A stretch of 64,000 bases of DNA from Gonocerus acuteangulatus (GCA_946811695.1 OX328125.1:46408845-46472844); one strand, 5' to 3'. Counted from the stretch's first letter, positions 10,804 through 22,379 are shown. The notes: a model not told the origin generated them from the letters alone. Numbers and translations: made by a program.

Positions 10804-11302
10804 GACAATAGCAATACAATCTCTTCTAATAGTGAATTTCTACTATGTAGTTATTATAATATTAATAATGAATTCCTTTTTCGTATAAAAATAATAAAGA
10901 AGTAATAAAATATTATTATTTTAATTTTTTTCGATGCTCTACATTGTCTATGAATAGCATCGATTGCTGTAATAAAAATGTAATAAACATTAATACTCCC
11001 CTAAATAGAAATATAATAAAAATAAATACAATTCGTGATCTTTTAATATAACTTAAATTGCACAAACTTTTAATAGGAGGAAGAAAATTGAAATCATTTG
11101 ATAACAAGGATATTTTCGAATGATACGAAATCACTGTTTTGTTTTATATATTTCCTAAAAAGAACTGTTTTATGTCTACCCAACGCAGGACAGTGCAATA
11201 ACAAGTGATTTATGATTTGATGACACCATCTACATATTTCTCCTTGGATTTTACCTATGGAAACGTGTTATATTTTAAGAGGTTAGGTCTGCCAGTAAAT
11301 GT

Positions 11303-11522
11303 ACTGTTGTCATACCTGTTGGTGGAGACCGTCGTCACTGGCATCGGTGGGAGTACTGTGGGCGAGCGCTTTCGACGTAAGTATGTCATTATCTAGCCAC
11401 TGATGAGGTAGTACTGACTAAACAGTGGCTTGGTAAAGACGTACTTACGTCGAAAGCGCTCACCCACAGTACTCCTACCGATGCCAATGACGACGCTCCT
11501 CACCAACAGGTATGGCAACAGT
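11303..11522. mobile_element. hairpin MITE or foldback, ~100-bp arms
   Basis: Arms 11303-11402 and 11424-11522 are inverted copies with about ten differences, separated by a 21-base loop. The arms are richer in GC than the surroundings (GAGCGCTTTCGACGTAAGTA is shared). Transcribed, it would fold into a long hairpin RNA. The 63-codon ORF that overlaps the left arm shows no family resemblance. Confidence 0.7.
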
Positions 11523-12329
11523 TTCATATTTTCATTACCCATATATATTAAAAATATTAAACTTAGTAGTTGAAGGTGACTTTAGTCAAGACAGATCGAT
11601 GAGAGGAGCTATTCTTGATGAGGTGGGAATCGGTTTTAATATATATCAAAGTGCTCAAGCAGTCTAAGCTTTGAAACTGCAGTCTCGGGTTGAAACTCCT
11701 CCAATCAGAGCAACTTTGATGATTAGGGAACATTCATTTCTCTTATCCAATAACCAATATTTCTTCCTATCCGTTTTATCCGAAAATTATATTTTAGTTC
11801 AAAAAATCTAAATCTTTAACTCGAACACTGTATTGCCTTTTATAAATCTGTGGTTATTTGCCAAAAGTTGATGCGTAAAATTTAATACTGTCTACTTTAG
11901 GGAACATGACATGTGTTGAGTGTTGTGAAACTTTTTGTTATATCACGTTTGGCAGTTCATTTTTCTCCGCCAACCTTTTTCTTTATACGTATCAAGTGCT
12001 GGCATAGAAAAGTAAAAAAAAAAAATACAACTCTAAACACATATCATGGTCGGTAAAGTAGAAAATATTAAAATATGACATATCAACTGTTGGCAAGTAA
12101 CCACCGAAATCATTCTCAGATTATGGGTAATTTACAAGATCAAATTTAAATAATTTTGACTGTATTTAAATATAAATATTTGAATTTCTAAACCATCTAC
12201 TGACTCCAAATCTCAACAAATACCGTCGATTCAAAATTATTTTCTTGATGTGAATTTCTAGTATTTAAAGTCGTTTCCATAACGTTCTTTTGGAATAAAT
12301 ATAGTTATTATTTTGGGAAAATTGAAAAA

Positions 12330-13073
12330 AAACAACAACGCTGCAATGGACATCCTGAAGAAAAGTTTGATTTTAGGCGCCACCAACTTACAGTATCGGA
12401 AATTGCTCTCATGGGCTCTTCGACTTCCGCTCAGAGAGATCTGTTACAAACAACCAAAAATTGTTTTTTATTTCAAGCAATAAAAAACTATGGCAATAAA
12501 ACGCTGTCGAAGTTTTAAGCATTAATTTCTTCAATTGACATCGTCCTATCGAAAAATACTTCAGAACGTTATTTAATGACAGTGTCGGGCAGATTATCTT
12601 CACTGCATGTGCCCACGATTATTTAAATAAAGAAAAAAAGACTATGAAGTTAGCTTTCAAATGACCATCTCCTACTTACCACGATTCCCAACAGTTTTGA
12701 TATTTCAGAAAATATAAGAAGTTACCAACACTTTTCATGTCTGTTAATTTAATATTTTCCCCCCCCTAAAACTCCCCTAACTCCAAAGGTAATCAAAATA
12801 TTAATACACTAAAGATGTTAATTTACTTGAATGCCGAACATCTGGGACAAGTTTGAACTAAATCAATCCTTTCTGAGTACCCAAACTGAAAATTAGTTGG
12901 ACTTACTAGTTTTACATTTCCCCCGTAAACAGCTAAAGATATCGCTTTATAATTGGTTTTATTCGTTTTTCTACGTTAAAAAACCTATAAAACGCGTACG
13001 TTCTGGCATATTTAATTTTAAACATAAGCGTTAAGGGTGTTTCCCCTACGGAGGGAGGGAGGAAACGCGTTAA
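12330..13073 (+). mobile_element. diverged member of hairpin-ended family 2
   Basis: Runs parallel to 35870-36270 (GTTTTAAGC-like start, ATTGACATCG, CTTTTCATGTCTGTTAAT, AACTCC.AA.GTAA). It ends in a 3' module: GTTTCCCC...GGGAGGGAGGAAAC then GCGTTAAA. The TA tract and the part before the 3' module seem deleted. Confidence 0.5.
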
Positions 13074-13477
13074 AGTCAAGTATTTAACGTGTTTGTGAAA
13101 TGTCCACGTTTTTTATCGAGGCAAAACCTTTGGATAACTATTATAAAATTATTAATTCCACCAACTGACTACAACTAATGAAATTATAATAAATTTGGTA
13201 GAATGGCTTGATAATATACGCGGTGGTAATTGCAATTATAAAGGTACGTGACTTACCTTACGATGGGTGGATTTGCAAGTAGGGTCCCTGACTAAAGTCT
13301 GTTAAACCCTTGGTGGCTGTCCATTAACTCATGGCCTACCACTTTACGAGGAAGATGTTTTATCGCTGCACACTTTTCATCAAGGATTTATTTCTCATAA
13401 TAAATAAATGGTTTTGCTTGGTTGTATCATCAAATTTAGGGGACAACGTTATAATAATACAAAAATACTTCGCTAAC

Positions 13478-13737
13478 ATCGTCCCTACCATGTCAAACTA
13501 TCGAATATGAAAAACCTCGTTTTTCAGATTCGAGACTTTTGCTCTTGGATTGTGGACGATACGGCTTGTCGCAAATTGTTGGAACTCTAACCCCTTTGGA
13601 ATAGCCGAAAATGCCTTAAATAAAGTATTGAATAAGACCATTTTTCAATATATTACTTCTTCAATGTATCGAATATGTTCGTTCGCTAGTTTGCTCAGAT
13701 TTTCATATGCCATAGTTTGACATGGTAGGAACGGTAT
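13478..13737. mobile_element. MITE, ~255 bp
   Basis: TCCCTACCATGTCAAACTAT at the left end and its near-complement at the right (ATAGTTTGACATGGTAGGAA) form terminal inverted repeats that go on imperfectly for about 45 bases. No coding content. Confidence 0.75.
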
Positions 13738-14446
13738 CAGAAATCTTTTAGAAAAGTAATTAAGATTGCTTCAGTTATTTCCTATCAGCGGCGTAACTTT
13801 CATTATAATTTATCTTATCTTTTGGAAGAAAAAAAATAGCACTTAGTATTAATGACAAAGCACTAAGGATTGACTGAACTAATTACTTATCTTGAAGGTG
13901 AGAATGGGGAAAGAACAATGGATTCTTGAAACTAGCAGGAGTTGCTCCCTAAAATTGTTAAAAACATATCGTGGAACGTTATGGAAATTATATTAAGTCA
14001 AAAGTACAAATAATTGTGGAATCGTTTTGTGGCAGTAAAATATTTAAAATCAGCAGATAGCAGGCAAAGAGACATATAAAAGACACTTTTAGGCTAAAAA
14101 GATTATTTTAAATTTAACATAGCTCTTTAAGTCGGAAAATTATTAATATAACCGCTCTCGATTCCGCTATCATGAAGATAACAATATCTACGTTTTTATT
14201 TTTTCGTAAAATTAAATGCATCTCTCTATTTGGAGAAACAGAGATTCCAATATCCCCCCCCCCCCCCTATAAGAGAAAAATTCAATTTCTGCCTCTGTGG
14301 ATTTGACTCGACGCTTTAAACAAAGGCCGTAGAATTGAGAAGATTCGGATTTCTTCTACTCCAATTCCTTGGCTGCAATAATATTGCTGCTAGCTTTAGG
14401 CCTAGCAGCTGCATATCACATTTCTTATATTCATCAATCCCTGCCT

Positions 14447-14455
<9 letters not shown>

Positions 14456-14509
<54 letters not shown>

Positions 14510-14590
14510 TATATATATTTATATATATATATTTATATATATATATATATTTATATATAAATATATATATATATATATGTATATATATAC
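14456..14590. repeat. compound (TA)n microsatellite
   Basis: Long TA tract with ATTTAT interruptions, followed directly by ACTAGCTGCCCCGGCAAACG, a GC-richer motif that abuts it. ORFs on both strands here are repeat translations. Confidence 0.95.
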
Positions 14591-14599
14591 TAGCTGCCC

Positions 14600-15470
14600 C
14601 GGCAAACGTTCTTTTGCTATATACATCGTTGCTTGTGAATATTTTGATTGTGAAATAATAATCCCGTACCTTTGCGGGATCTGGTTGTTTAACATTTATG
14701 CAATATCCATCTTGTCCCTTCCAGAACATTAGCGGATATTGGATAGTGTCGTCTGAATGGAGTGTATCAGCAATGGACCGAAGATTATTATTTCTTCTTC
14801 GAATCAGTATTTCTCGTGGTCGCCAACCTCGATTCCAGCTTCGTCATCAGCAACAGGTTCATTGAATGTACTCTCCTGATGGTTCTTTATCAGGATTGAT
14901 GACAATAGCGTGATTATCACTTTGTAATTTCTGCATGTGTGATTTAAATAATTTCAACAATTCCTTCTGCTCATAGATCGTCTAGCTAACTGCCTGGCAA
15001 ACCGTGGATTAAGGTCAATGTAACCTCAACTTGCATCCACGCGATTGGCGAGTACGTTTTCGGAGTCCTCACCTCCCATAAAGTGCATTTGTAACAATTG
15101 ATGTGATTCGTTTTGCATTGGCAGAGCTGATCCCACTTTGTGATAAATCGCAGCATTATGTTTTACTATTTCTGTTGCTCCGAATAAAGTCATTTGGAAA
15201 CGTGAATTGAATGTTGGAGTTAACTTAAGGAATAGGTTAGAATCTGGAGCCACATTTCTCTTTGTCCAAAGATCATAATAGCATATTATGTTGAATAAAA
15301 CTACAATTTATAATTAAAATAATTAATCACCGATCTGCTGCACTTGAGAAACATCTGAGCGAGCAGTTTGCATTAATGTCTGCTCGTTTATTCGACTTGA
15401 TGCGATGTTGCCCAGGGAAGTCAATGATTTTTGCCTCAACTCGTAACACATGGTATGTCCTCTCTGCATT
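14600..15470 (-). pseudogene. Helitron Rep/helicase N-terminal region, broken
   Basis: Reading the minus strand from 15470 down, three blocks match the Helitron-like N region in order: an 'FQMTLFGATEIVKHN' block followed by 'IYHKVGSALPMQNESHQ' (about 15100-15205), an 'LLKLFKSHMQKLQSDNHAIV' block (about 14880-14985), and a '[17 protein letters not shown]' block (about 14705-14765). In intact Helitron proteins these lie upstream of the HUH nuclease (relaxase) domain. The blocks sit in different frames with stops between them, so this is a pseudogene. The HUH motifs and helicase are not present. It ends at the TA microsatellite. Recognition is by motif resemblance; family (Helitron versus Helentron) cannot be told from this piece. 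Confidence 0.72.
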
Positions 15471-15479
15471 AATCCATTA

Positions 15480-16556
15480 GTGGGTTCTTAATTACTTAGA
15501 GCTTTTACCGCACTGAGTCCGTTATTATAAAGACATTGTTCTGGAATATTCCTGTGCAATCATTCAAACTTGTAAAATAGCACAATGCCCCCAAGGAGTT
15601 TTCCTGGTGTACATTGTAGTTGTTGATAACAACATCTGATCTCGCAGATAGTGCAGTACGCAGTGCGTAAGTCTTATAACATCTGATTCCACAACTTATT
15701 CTGTTCGATCTTCCTTAGATGTATCCTTGAACGACATTAAATGGTCACGATCTTCCCTGATTTCCTTCTGGTACAGAGAGGAATATATGTACCTTGAAGT
15801 TGTTTCCTTAAGATATTGGAAGATGGTGGTATTGCTGGTATAATAAGGATTCACCAAGATGGTGTGGTTACTAACTCAGTCGAGCTACCTAAGGCATGTT
15901 TGTATTGAATTGTTCCAGGTATATTTCGTCAATTATACGATTTTGGTACACATTGTGTTTTTTTAAGTGTTGCATTAAAGCAAAATCAAGAAACTTGATG
16001 TTCGTCTTAAGGACAGCGGTTGTTTCCAGACTTCAACATACATGCTCTCCGTGGGAGATGTTCAAAAGGCGGCTAAAGCTACTCTGTTCCCGGCATTGAT
16101 ATAGCCCAAGATTTTTAAAACCGACTGATTAGCAGAGCTGCAAACGGAAGAGGCATAGTCCAACCCGGATCAAATGAGAGTCCTGAAAATATTCACTAAA
16201 GTCGTCCGGACACATCCCTACTGTTTGTTAGTGAGAACTTTCACGAAGTTGATTCTGTTTGTACACTTCCTTTTAATTGTTTTAATATTATCAATCTACC
16301 TTAGTTAAATATCCAAATATCTCCATAGGGTAAGAGAGTCATAAAAGGTGAAAATAGGATTTGCTTCGTTTAGTTTTTTTCTGCAAAAATTCATTCTTTT
16401 AGTCATCTATTTTGAAAATTTGAACCCAGACTTATGAAACCATTGCACCAATTTTCTTATTGTGGTCTATATTTTAATTTGTTTAAAGTCTAGGGATTCG
16501 CTGCTCGCGTAGATTGCCAAATCTTCGGTGTATAGAGGACATTTGGACTTGGCATT
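15480..16556 (-). pseudogene. Jockey-like LINE ORF2 remnant (RT palm to RNase H)
   Basis: On the minus strand, 'YTEDLAIYASSESLDF' (16532 downwards) aligns with the 'YVDDLLIYIRTKDLEN' of the LINE at 46303-47958; the catalytic pair reads ED instead of DD. Downstream, 'LIRSGLDYASSV.SSANQSVLKIL' with frame jumps corresponds to 'YTRSLLDYGSVAYTSAKPSTLKIL'. A piece like 'GLSAVKALSN' near 15485-15520 fits the third RNase H block. Several stops and frameshifts make it dead. It abuts the Helitron fragment on the same strand, so one may have been inserted beside, or carried with, the other. Confidence 0.65.
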
Positions 16557-16621
16557 CGAAATTAAAATACGTATTTATGACGTTTTTCATTATTTTACCG
16601 TTTATTTAAAAACAAAACAAA

Positions 16622-16750
16622 AAACAGTCCCGTAATAGGCCACGAGGGCTCAGAGGAGCAGATACTGAAGAGGTATCTTGACCATACGGCACACTAGGGA
16701 GATAGTGTGGTCAGTACTATGCTCCGACCGCCTGATTTTTCCGTTTGCAA
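16622..16750 (-). mobile_element. SINE family T3, 3' part
   Basis: Same body as 59259-59395 (GGCCACGAGGGC, GATACT..AGAGGTATCTT, CACACTAGGGAGATAGTGTG, GCCTGATTTTTCC). The tRNA-like head seen at 43104-43177 is missing. Its GATACT-AGAGGTATCT segment is the source of the minisatellite at 21372. Confidence 0.6.
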
Positions 16751-16759
16751 GTACCGAAG

Positions 16760-17640
16760 AATTAATAATTGAAAGGCCAGGGACCTGGGACCACATCGGT
16801 TGACAATAAACAAACTTGGAGCTGAAAGTTTTTTATTGTTCATACTATAATTGGTTAATTTAATCCCATTCCTCAACAAAGAATCGTATTGAGAAATGAG
16901 CTTTATGCAGCTCATTCTTTCGCAATTTACATCATGAGAGTTATGAATTTTCGAAAGATTGATAAGTACGCTGTGTTTATAGCATCCCAAAACATTTGGG
17001 CAGCAAACTTTATTTTTTATAAATAAAGAATTTCCATTTTATTTTGAAGGATTGTATTTTCTTGCACCTACATTTATGCCTTCTATATTATACCTCCACT
17101 ACTGACTCGCTAAGTAATTAACTGTTATCAAGAAATGTATGTTTACTTATGTAGGTGAAACAAAAAAAACAAAAACGGAAAAGCTTTTGTTACTTCCGTT
17201 TGTTCAGTAACTATCATGTGCTTGGACCTTAAGCCGAGCTGACTAAGAGTATCCTATATCTTATCAGCGCTGTTCTATTCTGGAAGAGATAAGCATCTTA
17301 CACCTTATACTCCAAATCCCTGGTCTTATCTGCCCTTAAAATCTCTCTCCTTCCCTTACACTTTCCCGTGCACGCTTACTGTATCCAACGAATTCTACCC
17401 GACAGGTTCATTCCCACTGAAAAGGCTTCTTTAAATGTGTTAATGCAATCGTTAACTATTTCAATGGTAATTATTTGCATTACGGTATGAATAATTAAAT
17501 TTTGGTAATTCGCTCGCATTCATGATACCACATTAATCCAGGGCGCATCGGTGAAAATGTGGGCTCACTATATGTTGACGGGGGAACGCTATGTTTTGCT
17601 TGTAAAATTTTTTCAAAACGTTGAGTGCCTGGCTTTTTTC
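16760..17640. other. no gene seen
   Basis: Short ORFs only, none with recognisable domains. No RNA gene or repeat boundary identified. Confidence 0.45.
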
Positions 17641-17654
17641 TAAAAAAAGTATTG

Positions 17655-17918
17655 ACATATCGTCGATACAAATGCAAAGTATCGAATGTAAAAAAATCGC
17701 ATTTTTCATTTTCAATGTATACTGATAGCTGTTGGACGGATGGACGGCAAACTCTCGAATCTAAGTTCACTCAGTGAAAGGGGAGAGTAACCACTGTCAA
17801 AAGGTCGAATCTACCGACTATTTGACTGTCCAAAAGCAAAGTAATGAATACAAGTTTTTTCACTCTGGGAACTAGTGATTTTCACATTCGATACTTCGCA
17901 TTTGTATCGACGATATGT
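17655..17918. mobile_element. MITE, unbroken copy (empty site for family 1)
   Basis: Terminal inverted repeats of about 36 bp, left CATATCGTCGATACAAATGC and right its near-complement. It is the same MITE that is split at 3013-4513. The stretch GACTGTCCAAAAGCAAAG at 17825-17841 is uninterrupted here, while in the split copy the family 1 element sits at the AAAA. Confidence 0.8.
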
Positions 17919-18841
17919 ATAGCATTTCGTTTGGGGTTTGCAGCAATTTGAAAAAATATCTCACTGGTAACTCGATTGTATAATTTTTATGCAAAAAAAC
18001 TATCAAATTGACTTAAACGAAATATGGAAGGTTGTTTAATAATATAATAAAAATTAAAAATTTAATAAATATAATAAAATATGAATGATGGTCCTAATGC
18101 ATTCTAAGCTTCCGAAAAAAAAATTATATTAAAATGTCGGTTTTGTGCCCTTCTTTATATACTTATTGCACTTTGCAGCACTGCAAATCAATTTTAACGT
18201 TTACAAAAAATGGAACATTATAAGAAATTTATTACAGCGCTTTTGACGCCTCGAGAAGGTCTTTAGCATATTTAATTTTGGAGCTATGTTCAAAATAAGT
18301 ACAAAAAAAAAACTTGATTTTTTTAGATTAAAAAAAAAACGACAACAAAAAAAAATGTCCCAAGGGGAATTTTTCGATTTACAGTGACAAGCCACATTAC
18401 TGCAAAATGCAGATTAGGCTTGTTACTGTGTTATCCTTGATGAGAAGTTCTGTTATCGTAATAGGATTCTGTAATAAGTCCTGCTACCGCAATATGGTAT
18501 GACGACTAGTATTACTACCGTAATATGGTGCGGTGACAGGTCCTGTAAACATTTTTCAAAATAAGGATGGGAAATTTTATCTTGAAAAAGAACAACCCTC
18601 TTTATCCGTGTAGATTATTTGATAAGCAGATGCGGCCCATCTCGAACTATTTATTTCAAAAGGCACATAGCGCATAAATTACTGCCTAATGCTTTCCGGG
18701 GAGTGGTTTTCCACGACTAAATCATTTTGCAGACGATTTTCGCTTAAGATAAGATGTCTGCTGTCGTAAGTTTCAAGAGCTAAATATGTTCAGAATAGCG
18801 ACGTGCTGTTCATTTTATGAATTAAAAAGTGTCATAGTTTT

Positions 18842-18854
18842 AAGGCCAACAATT
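18842..18854 (+). repeat. target-site duplication, left copy
   Basis: AAGGCCAACAATT, identical to 19731-19743, flanks the LINE insertion. Confidence 0.9.
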
Positions 18855-19730
18855 AAAGTCCAAGATGTGGATTTCCTGGCAAGCTAAGTGGTACGAGCAG
18901 AACAATAACAAGCTAAGGGAAATTAAAGCAGGTGTCAGGGCTTGGAAGACTTCTTTTACAGGCCAGAGGAAGGATGAGGTTGCTATGGCACGACTGCGCA
19001 TTGGTCATACCCGTTTGACTCATGGATATCTGATGACCAGAGAGGCACAGCCCATTTGCCCAACATGCGGAGTATTTATAACTGTCAAGCATATTTTTAT
19101 TGAGTGTCGAATTTATAAAGAACAAAGAGATGAACTTCGGCTCTCATCAGATCTCGAGGAAATCTTAGGTAACAGTCCCATTCAAGTCAATAAATTATTA
19201 CTTTTTCTAAAAAATACCCAATTAATTTCAAAAATTTAACTAGTTAAAATATTACTAAAAGAAAAATCTAAAAGTAAATTTTATGATGTCATTTCAGAAA
19301 TATATTTGCTGTAACATGTGAATTAAATAGCAACCATTTCATTATAATTAATTCTAAAACATATTAATCCATAGAATCAGCCTCATTTAAACATTAACTA
19401 TTATTGATTGGGTGGTGGGGGTGACCCTGCTCCGGCATGGTGCCGGTCGGGTGGGGGTGGGTCTTCTGGTGTCGTGGGCCCTCAGGACCAAAGGGTCCAT
19501 GAGATTGGAGGGTCGGCCTGGTCCCACCGAACAGACCCTCGGTCACAAGCTCATGTCATGTAATATCTGCAGTATACTCTAAACCCTCATCTAGTGGGGG
19601 GCCTGCGATATCGGTGGGCGTGCCCTCGCCTAGTCGGGTCCTGTCGGTGGTGGTGGCGCTATCTGTCACCCCAATCAAGGCATAAATCGCCCGTGTGGCT
19701 GACGCCTTAAAACAAGAAACAAAAAAAAAA
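18855..19730 (+). mobile_element. 5'-truncated Jockey-like LINE insertion
   Basis: An open frame (ATG at 18865, stop at 19239) gives the C-terminal end of a Jockey-type ORF2: 'KLREIK', 'EVAMARLRIGHTRLTHGYLM', then a CCHC-type finger ('CPTC' ... 'HIFIEC'). The RT and RNase H are lost by 5' truncation. The 3' UTR (19240-19710) is GC-rich, unlike its surroundings, and ends GACGCCTTAAAAC plus an A-run. Exact 13-bp direct repeats flank it. The frame is undamaged, so the insertion is relatively young. The related but longer LINE at 46226-49430 is a different copy or subfamily. Confidence 0.88.
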
Positions 19731-19743
19731 AAGGCCAACAATT
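19731..19743 (+). repeat. target-site duplication, right copy
   Basis: AAGGCCAACAATT, second copy, directly after the A-tail. Confidence 0.9.
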
Positions 19744-19749
19744 TTTAAG

Positions 19750-20360
19750 TTTTATGTTAAAAATAATTCTTTACTTTTTTATTTAATCTACAAGCACCTA
19801 TATGAGTTTAGACGAGTTTCTACAATTTTTTTACTTCTTTTTTACTACAAAGAATACTAAAAAGAAGTAAAAACCTGTTAGCACCATTTACCATTAAATT
19901 TCTTAAATTAGTAACAAAATGCTTCCTTTAATTTTCCCGGTCATGAAGTGATACAAAAAGCTCTTAACATTAGCCAGCTTGCAAGTTATCATTACGCAAT
20001 TTTCCAATTTATTTTAAGCAATGCCCACCTGTTTTTAAAGAGAAATAATTTTTGGGTGATACGGCATGAATACTGTACGGCATTCCTTTAAACGTACAGG
20101 AATGCTAAGATAATGTATTCTCGTAAAACGAATTTTAAAAACCTTATACAGCTTAAATAATTTTGGCAAATAATATTAACCCTGAGAAGTGAGTTATAGT
20201 ATAAAGAAAAGAAATTCGATCATATAATTCTAAATTTGCAACTACTCTATAAACAGAATAATTGTTGTAAAATGCAAATACAATGTTTGTGCAGACTAAC
20301 GTGGTGGGAATCTATTTACCACTGGATATCAGGGATGGACCTTTATCAGCCCCATATCCA
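19750..20360. other. no gene seen
   Basis: AT-rich unique-looking sequence without a supported gene. Confidence 0.5.
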
Positions 20361-20370
20361 TTGCACGGTT

Positions 20371-20421
20371 CACTTTCTCTCTCTCTCTCCCTCCCTCACT
20401 CTCTCTCTTCTCTCTCTCTCG

Positions 20422-20472
<51 letters not shown>

Positions 20473-20500
20473 CCCTCTCTCCCTCCCCCCCTCTCTCTTG
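20371..20500. repeat. (CT)n microsatellite and pyrimidine tract
   Basis: Long CT run with some CCC and TTC interruptions. Overlapping S/L-rich and R/E-rich ORFs are artefacts of it. Confidence 0.95.
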
Positions 20501-20964
20501 AAGTTGATGAATCGCCAATGGCAATGACATCTGCGAATTCGTATCTATTTTTGGTCAAAATTGAATTGAATGGAAGGTTTAATCCCGTCCAATCTTTGAC
20601 ATTTCGAAGCCATGTTCGTCTTGTAACAGAGTTACTTTTCCCTCCAGTATAAGCTGTAGAATGTTAAGTCTGTCGTTTCTACGTATAAAGCTAAAGAAGG
20701 ACGTTTTATTCGTTTATATTAAATCTAGAAGCTGCTAAGGCACGTGACTCTGCACACCCTCAAGACTGATGAGTGATGCGGGAGTATTTACTCCTCCCCC
20801 TTCCATTTCAAAGGAATAATTCTGTGGTTTCACGTAGTTTTAGCGCGATTCCTCCCTCCGTCCATAAAGGTAGAAAACTCGCCTACCAGACGATATACAC
20901 ATTTTTCAGTTCACGGCTTTGGTTATTTAGTAAAAAAAAAAAAAATCAAAAACACGTGCTTTTG

Positions 20965-21040
20965 GCATTATAAAAGGGTGATAACCTGTAGATAGCCCGG
21001 CGCTAATAGCCAAATAGTTGATGCGCCGTTAAAAACGAAA
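20965..21040 (+). mobile_element. 5S SINE, 3' part only
   Basis: GTGATAACCTGTAGATAGCC through TTGATGCGCCGTTAAAAA matches the non-5S body and tail of the SINE at 23545. The 5S head is missing. Confidence 0.75.
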
Positions 21041-21187
21041 AAAAATTTAGTAAAAAAAAAAAAAAAATAGTTCTATTATACCTATTCCTAAATTCTGAAG
21101 GTAATGGGGCTATGTACATCTTTTGTTACTTCCTTTTATTATCTTTGGAAACTAACGTAATAGCCTAAATTCAAGCCTAAGACTATG

Positions 21188-21188
<1 letters not shown>

Positions 21189-21237
<49 letters not shown>
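21189..21237. repeat. (TA)n microsatellite
   Basis: About 24 TA units after a short ATATATACATA lead. Confidence 0.95.
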
Positions 21238-21238
<1 letters not shown>

Positions 21239-21344
21239 CAAGAATTACAAACATTTTTACAAACGAGTAATAAATATGCTCATAATCAAACGAAGGGCAC
21301 TCTAACAATAAATATATTGACAAGAAATAAATAAATTCTTACCA

Positions 21345-22204
21345 GCCTTGTAACAGGCCACGATGGCCCAGATACTGCAGAGGTATCTAACTCTTGACTA
21401 TTATAAAGGAGCTTAAATGTATACTGCAGAGGTATCTTACTCTTGACTATTATAAAGGAGCTAAAATGTATACTGCAGAGGTATCTTACTCTTGACTATT
21501 ATAAAGGAGCTAAAATGTATACTGCAGAGGTATCTTACTCTTGACTATTATAAAGGAGCTAAAATGTATACTGCAGAGGTATCTTACTCTTGACTATTAT
21601 AAAGGAGCTAAAATGTATACTGCAGAGGTATCTAACTCTTGACTATTATAAAGGAGCTAAAATGTATACTGCAGAGGTATCTAACTCTTGACTATTATAA
21701 AGGAGCTAAAATGTATACTGCAGAGGTATCTTACTCTTGACTATTATAAAGGAGCTAAAATGTATACTGCAGAGGTATCTAACTCTTGACTATTATAAAG
21801 GAGCTTAAATGTATACTGCAGTGGTATCTTACTCTTGACTATTATAAAGGAGCTTAAATGTATACTGCAGAGGTATCTAACTCTTGACTATTATAAAGGA
21901 GCTTAAATGTATACTGCAGAGGTATCTTACTCTTGACTATTATAAAGGAGCTAAAATGTATACTGCAGAGGTATCTTACTCTTGACTATTATAAAGGAGC
22001 TAAAATGTATACTGCAGAGGTATCTAACTCTTGACTATTATAAAGGAGCTAAAATGTATACTCCAGAGGTATCTTACTCTTGACTATTATAAAGGAGCTA
22101 AAATGTATACTGCAGAGGTATCTTACTCTTGACTATTATAAAGGAGCTAAAATGTATACTGCAGAGGTATCTTACTCTTGACTATTATAAAGGAGCTAAA
22201 ATGT
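21345..22204 (+). repeat. 49-bp minisatellite, 17 copies, SINE-derived
   Basis: From 21372 the unit ATACTGCAGAGGTATCT plus 32 more bases repeats every 49 bp up to 22204: 833 bases, exactly 17 units. Variation is limited to a few positions (CTTACT/CTAACT, GAGCTTAA/GAGCTAAA, single changes such as CTCCAG). The bases just before the array (21348-21371: ACAGGCCACGATGGCCCAG) and the first part of each unit match SINE family T3 (59262-59310). The array grew by tandem duplication from a SINE fragment. Each unit has one PstI-like CTGCAG. Confidence 0.95.
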
Positions 22205-22299
22205 ATACTTCATGATGATTAGATAGTTAGCCGTCGAGGTGATAAGTAAAGATGGAATGGTTGGGATTTGGCTAAATAAACCTCAATATGATTTTGTTT

Positions 22300-22362
22300 T
22301 AAAAAATCTATATTTCGGACGTTTCGGCTACTCATTGGTAGCCTTCGTCAGCTAAAATGACA
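22300..22362 (-). ncRNA. hammerhead ribozyme-like motif 2 (Penelope-type)
   Basis: On the minus strand: CTGACGA (22351-22345), A, stem II GGCTAC / GTAGCC (22343-22338 with 22331-22326) closed by loop CAATGA, GAAAC (22325-22321), then GTC (22320-22318), the predicted cleavage triplet. The core bases fit CUGANGA...GAAA...NUH. Stem III is reduced to the self-complementary ACGT, which could pair only between two molecules. Small hammerhead variants of this kind are described from Penelope-like retroelements and cut as dimers. Stem I is short and imperfect. No self-cleavage is shown by the sequence. Confidence 0.62.
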
Positions 22363-22379
22363 AAAAAAAAATTAATACA

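Noticed and set aside
14316..14729. ORFs rich in isoleucine and tyrosine here and at 29153, 29913, 36330, 38724 and 53526
   Set aside because: They are translations of (TA)n tracts. Only the Helitron-like residues at 14640-14760 are meaningful.
21372..22204. CRISPR-like array
   Set aside because: The 49-bp unit repeats directly with no unique spacers, and the host is eukaryotic.
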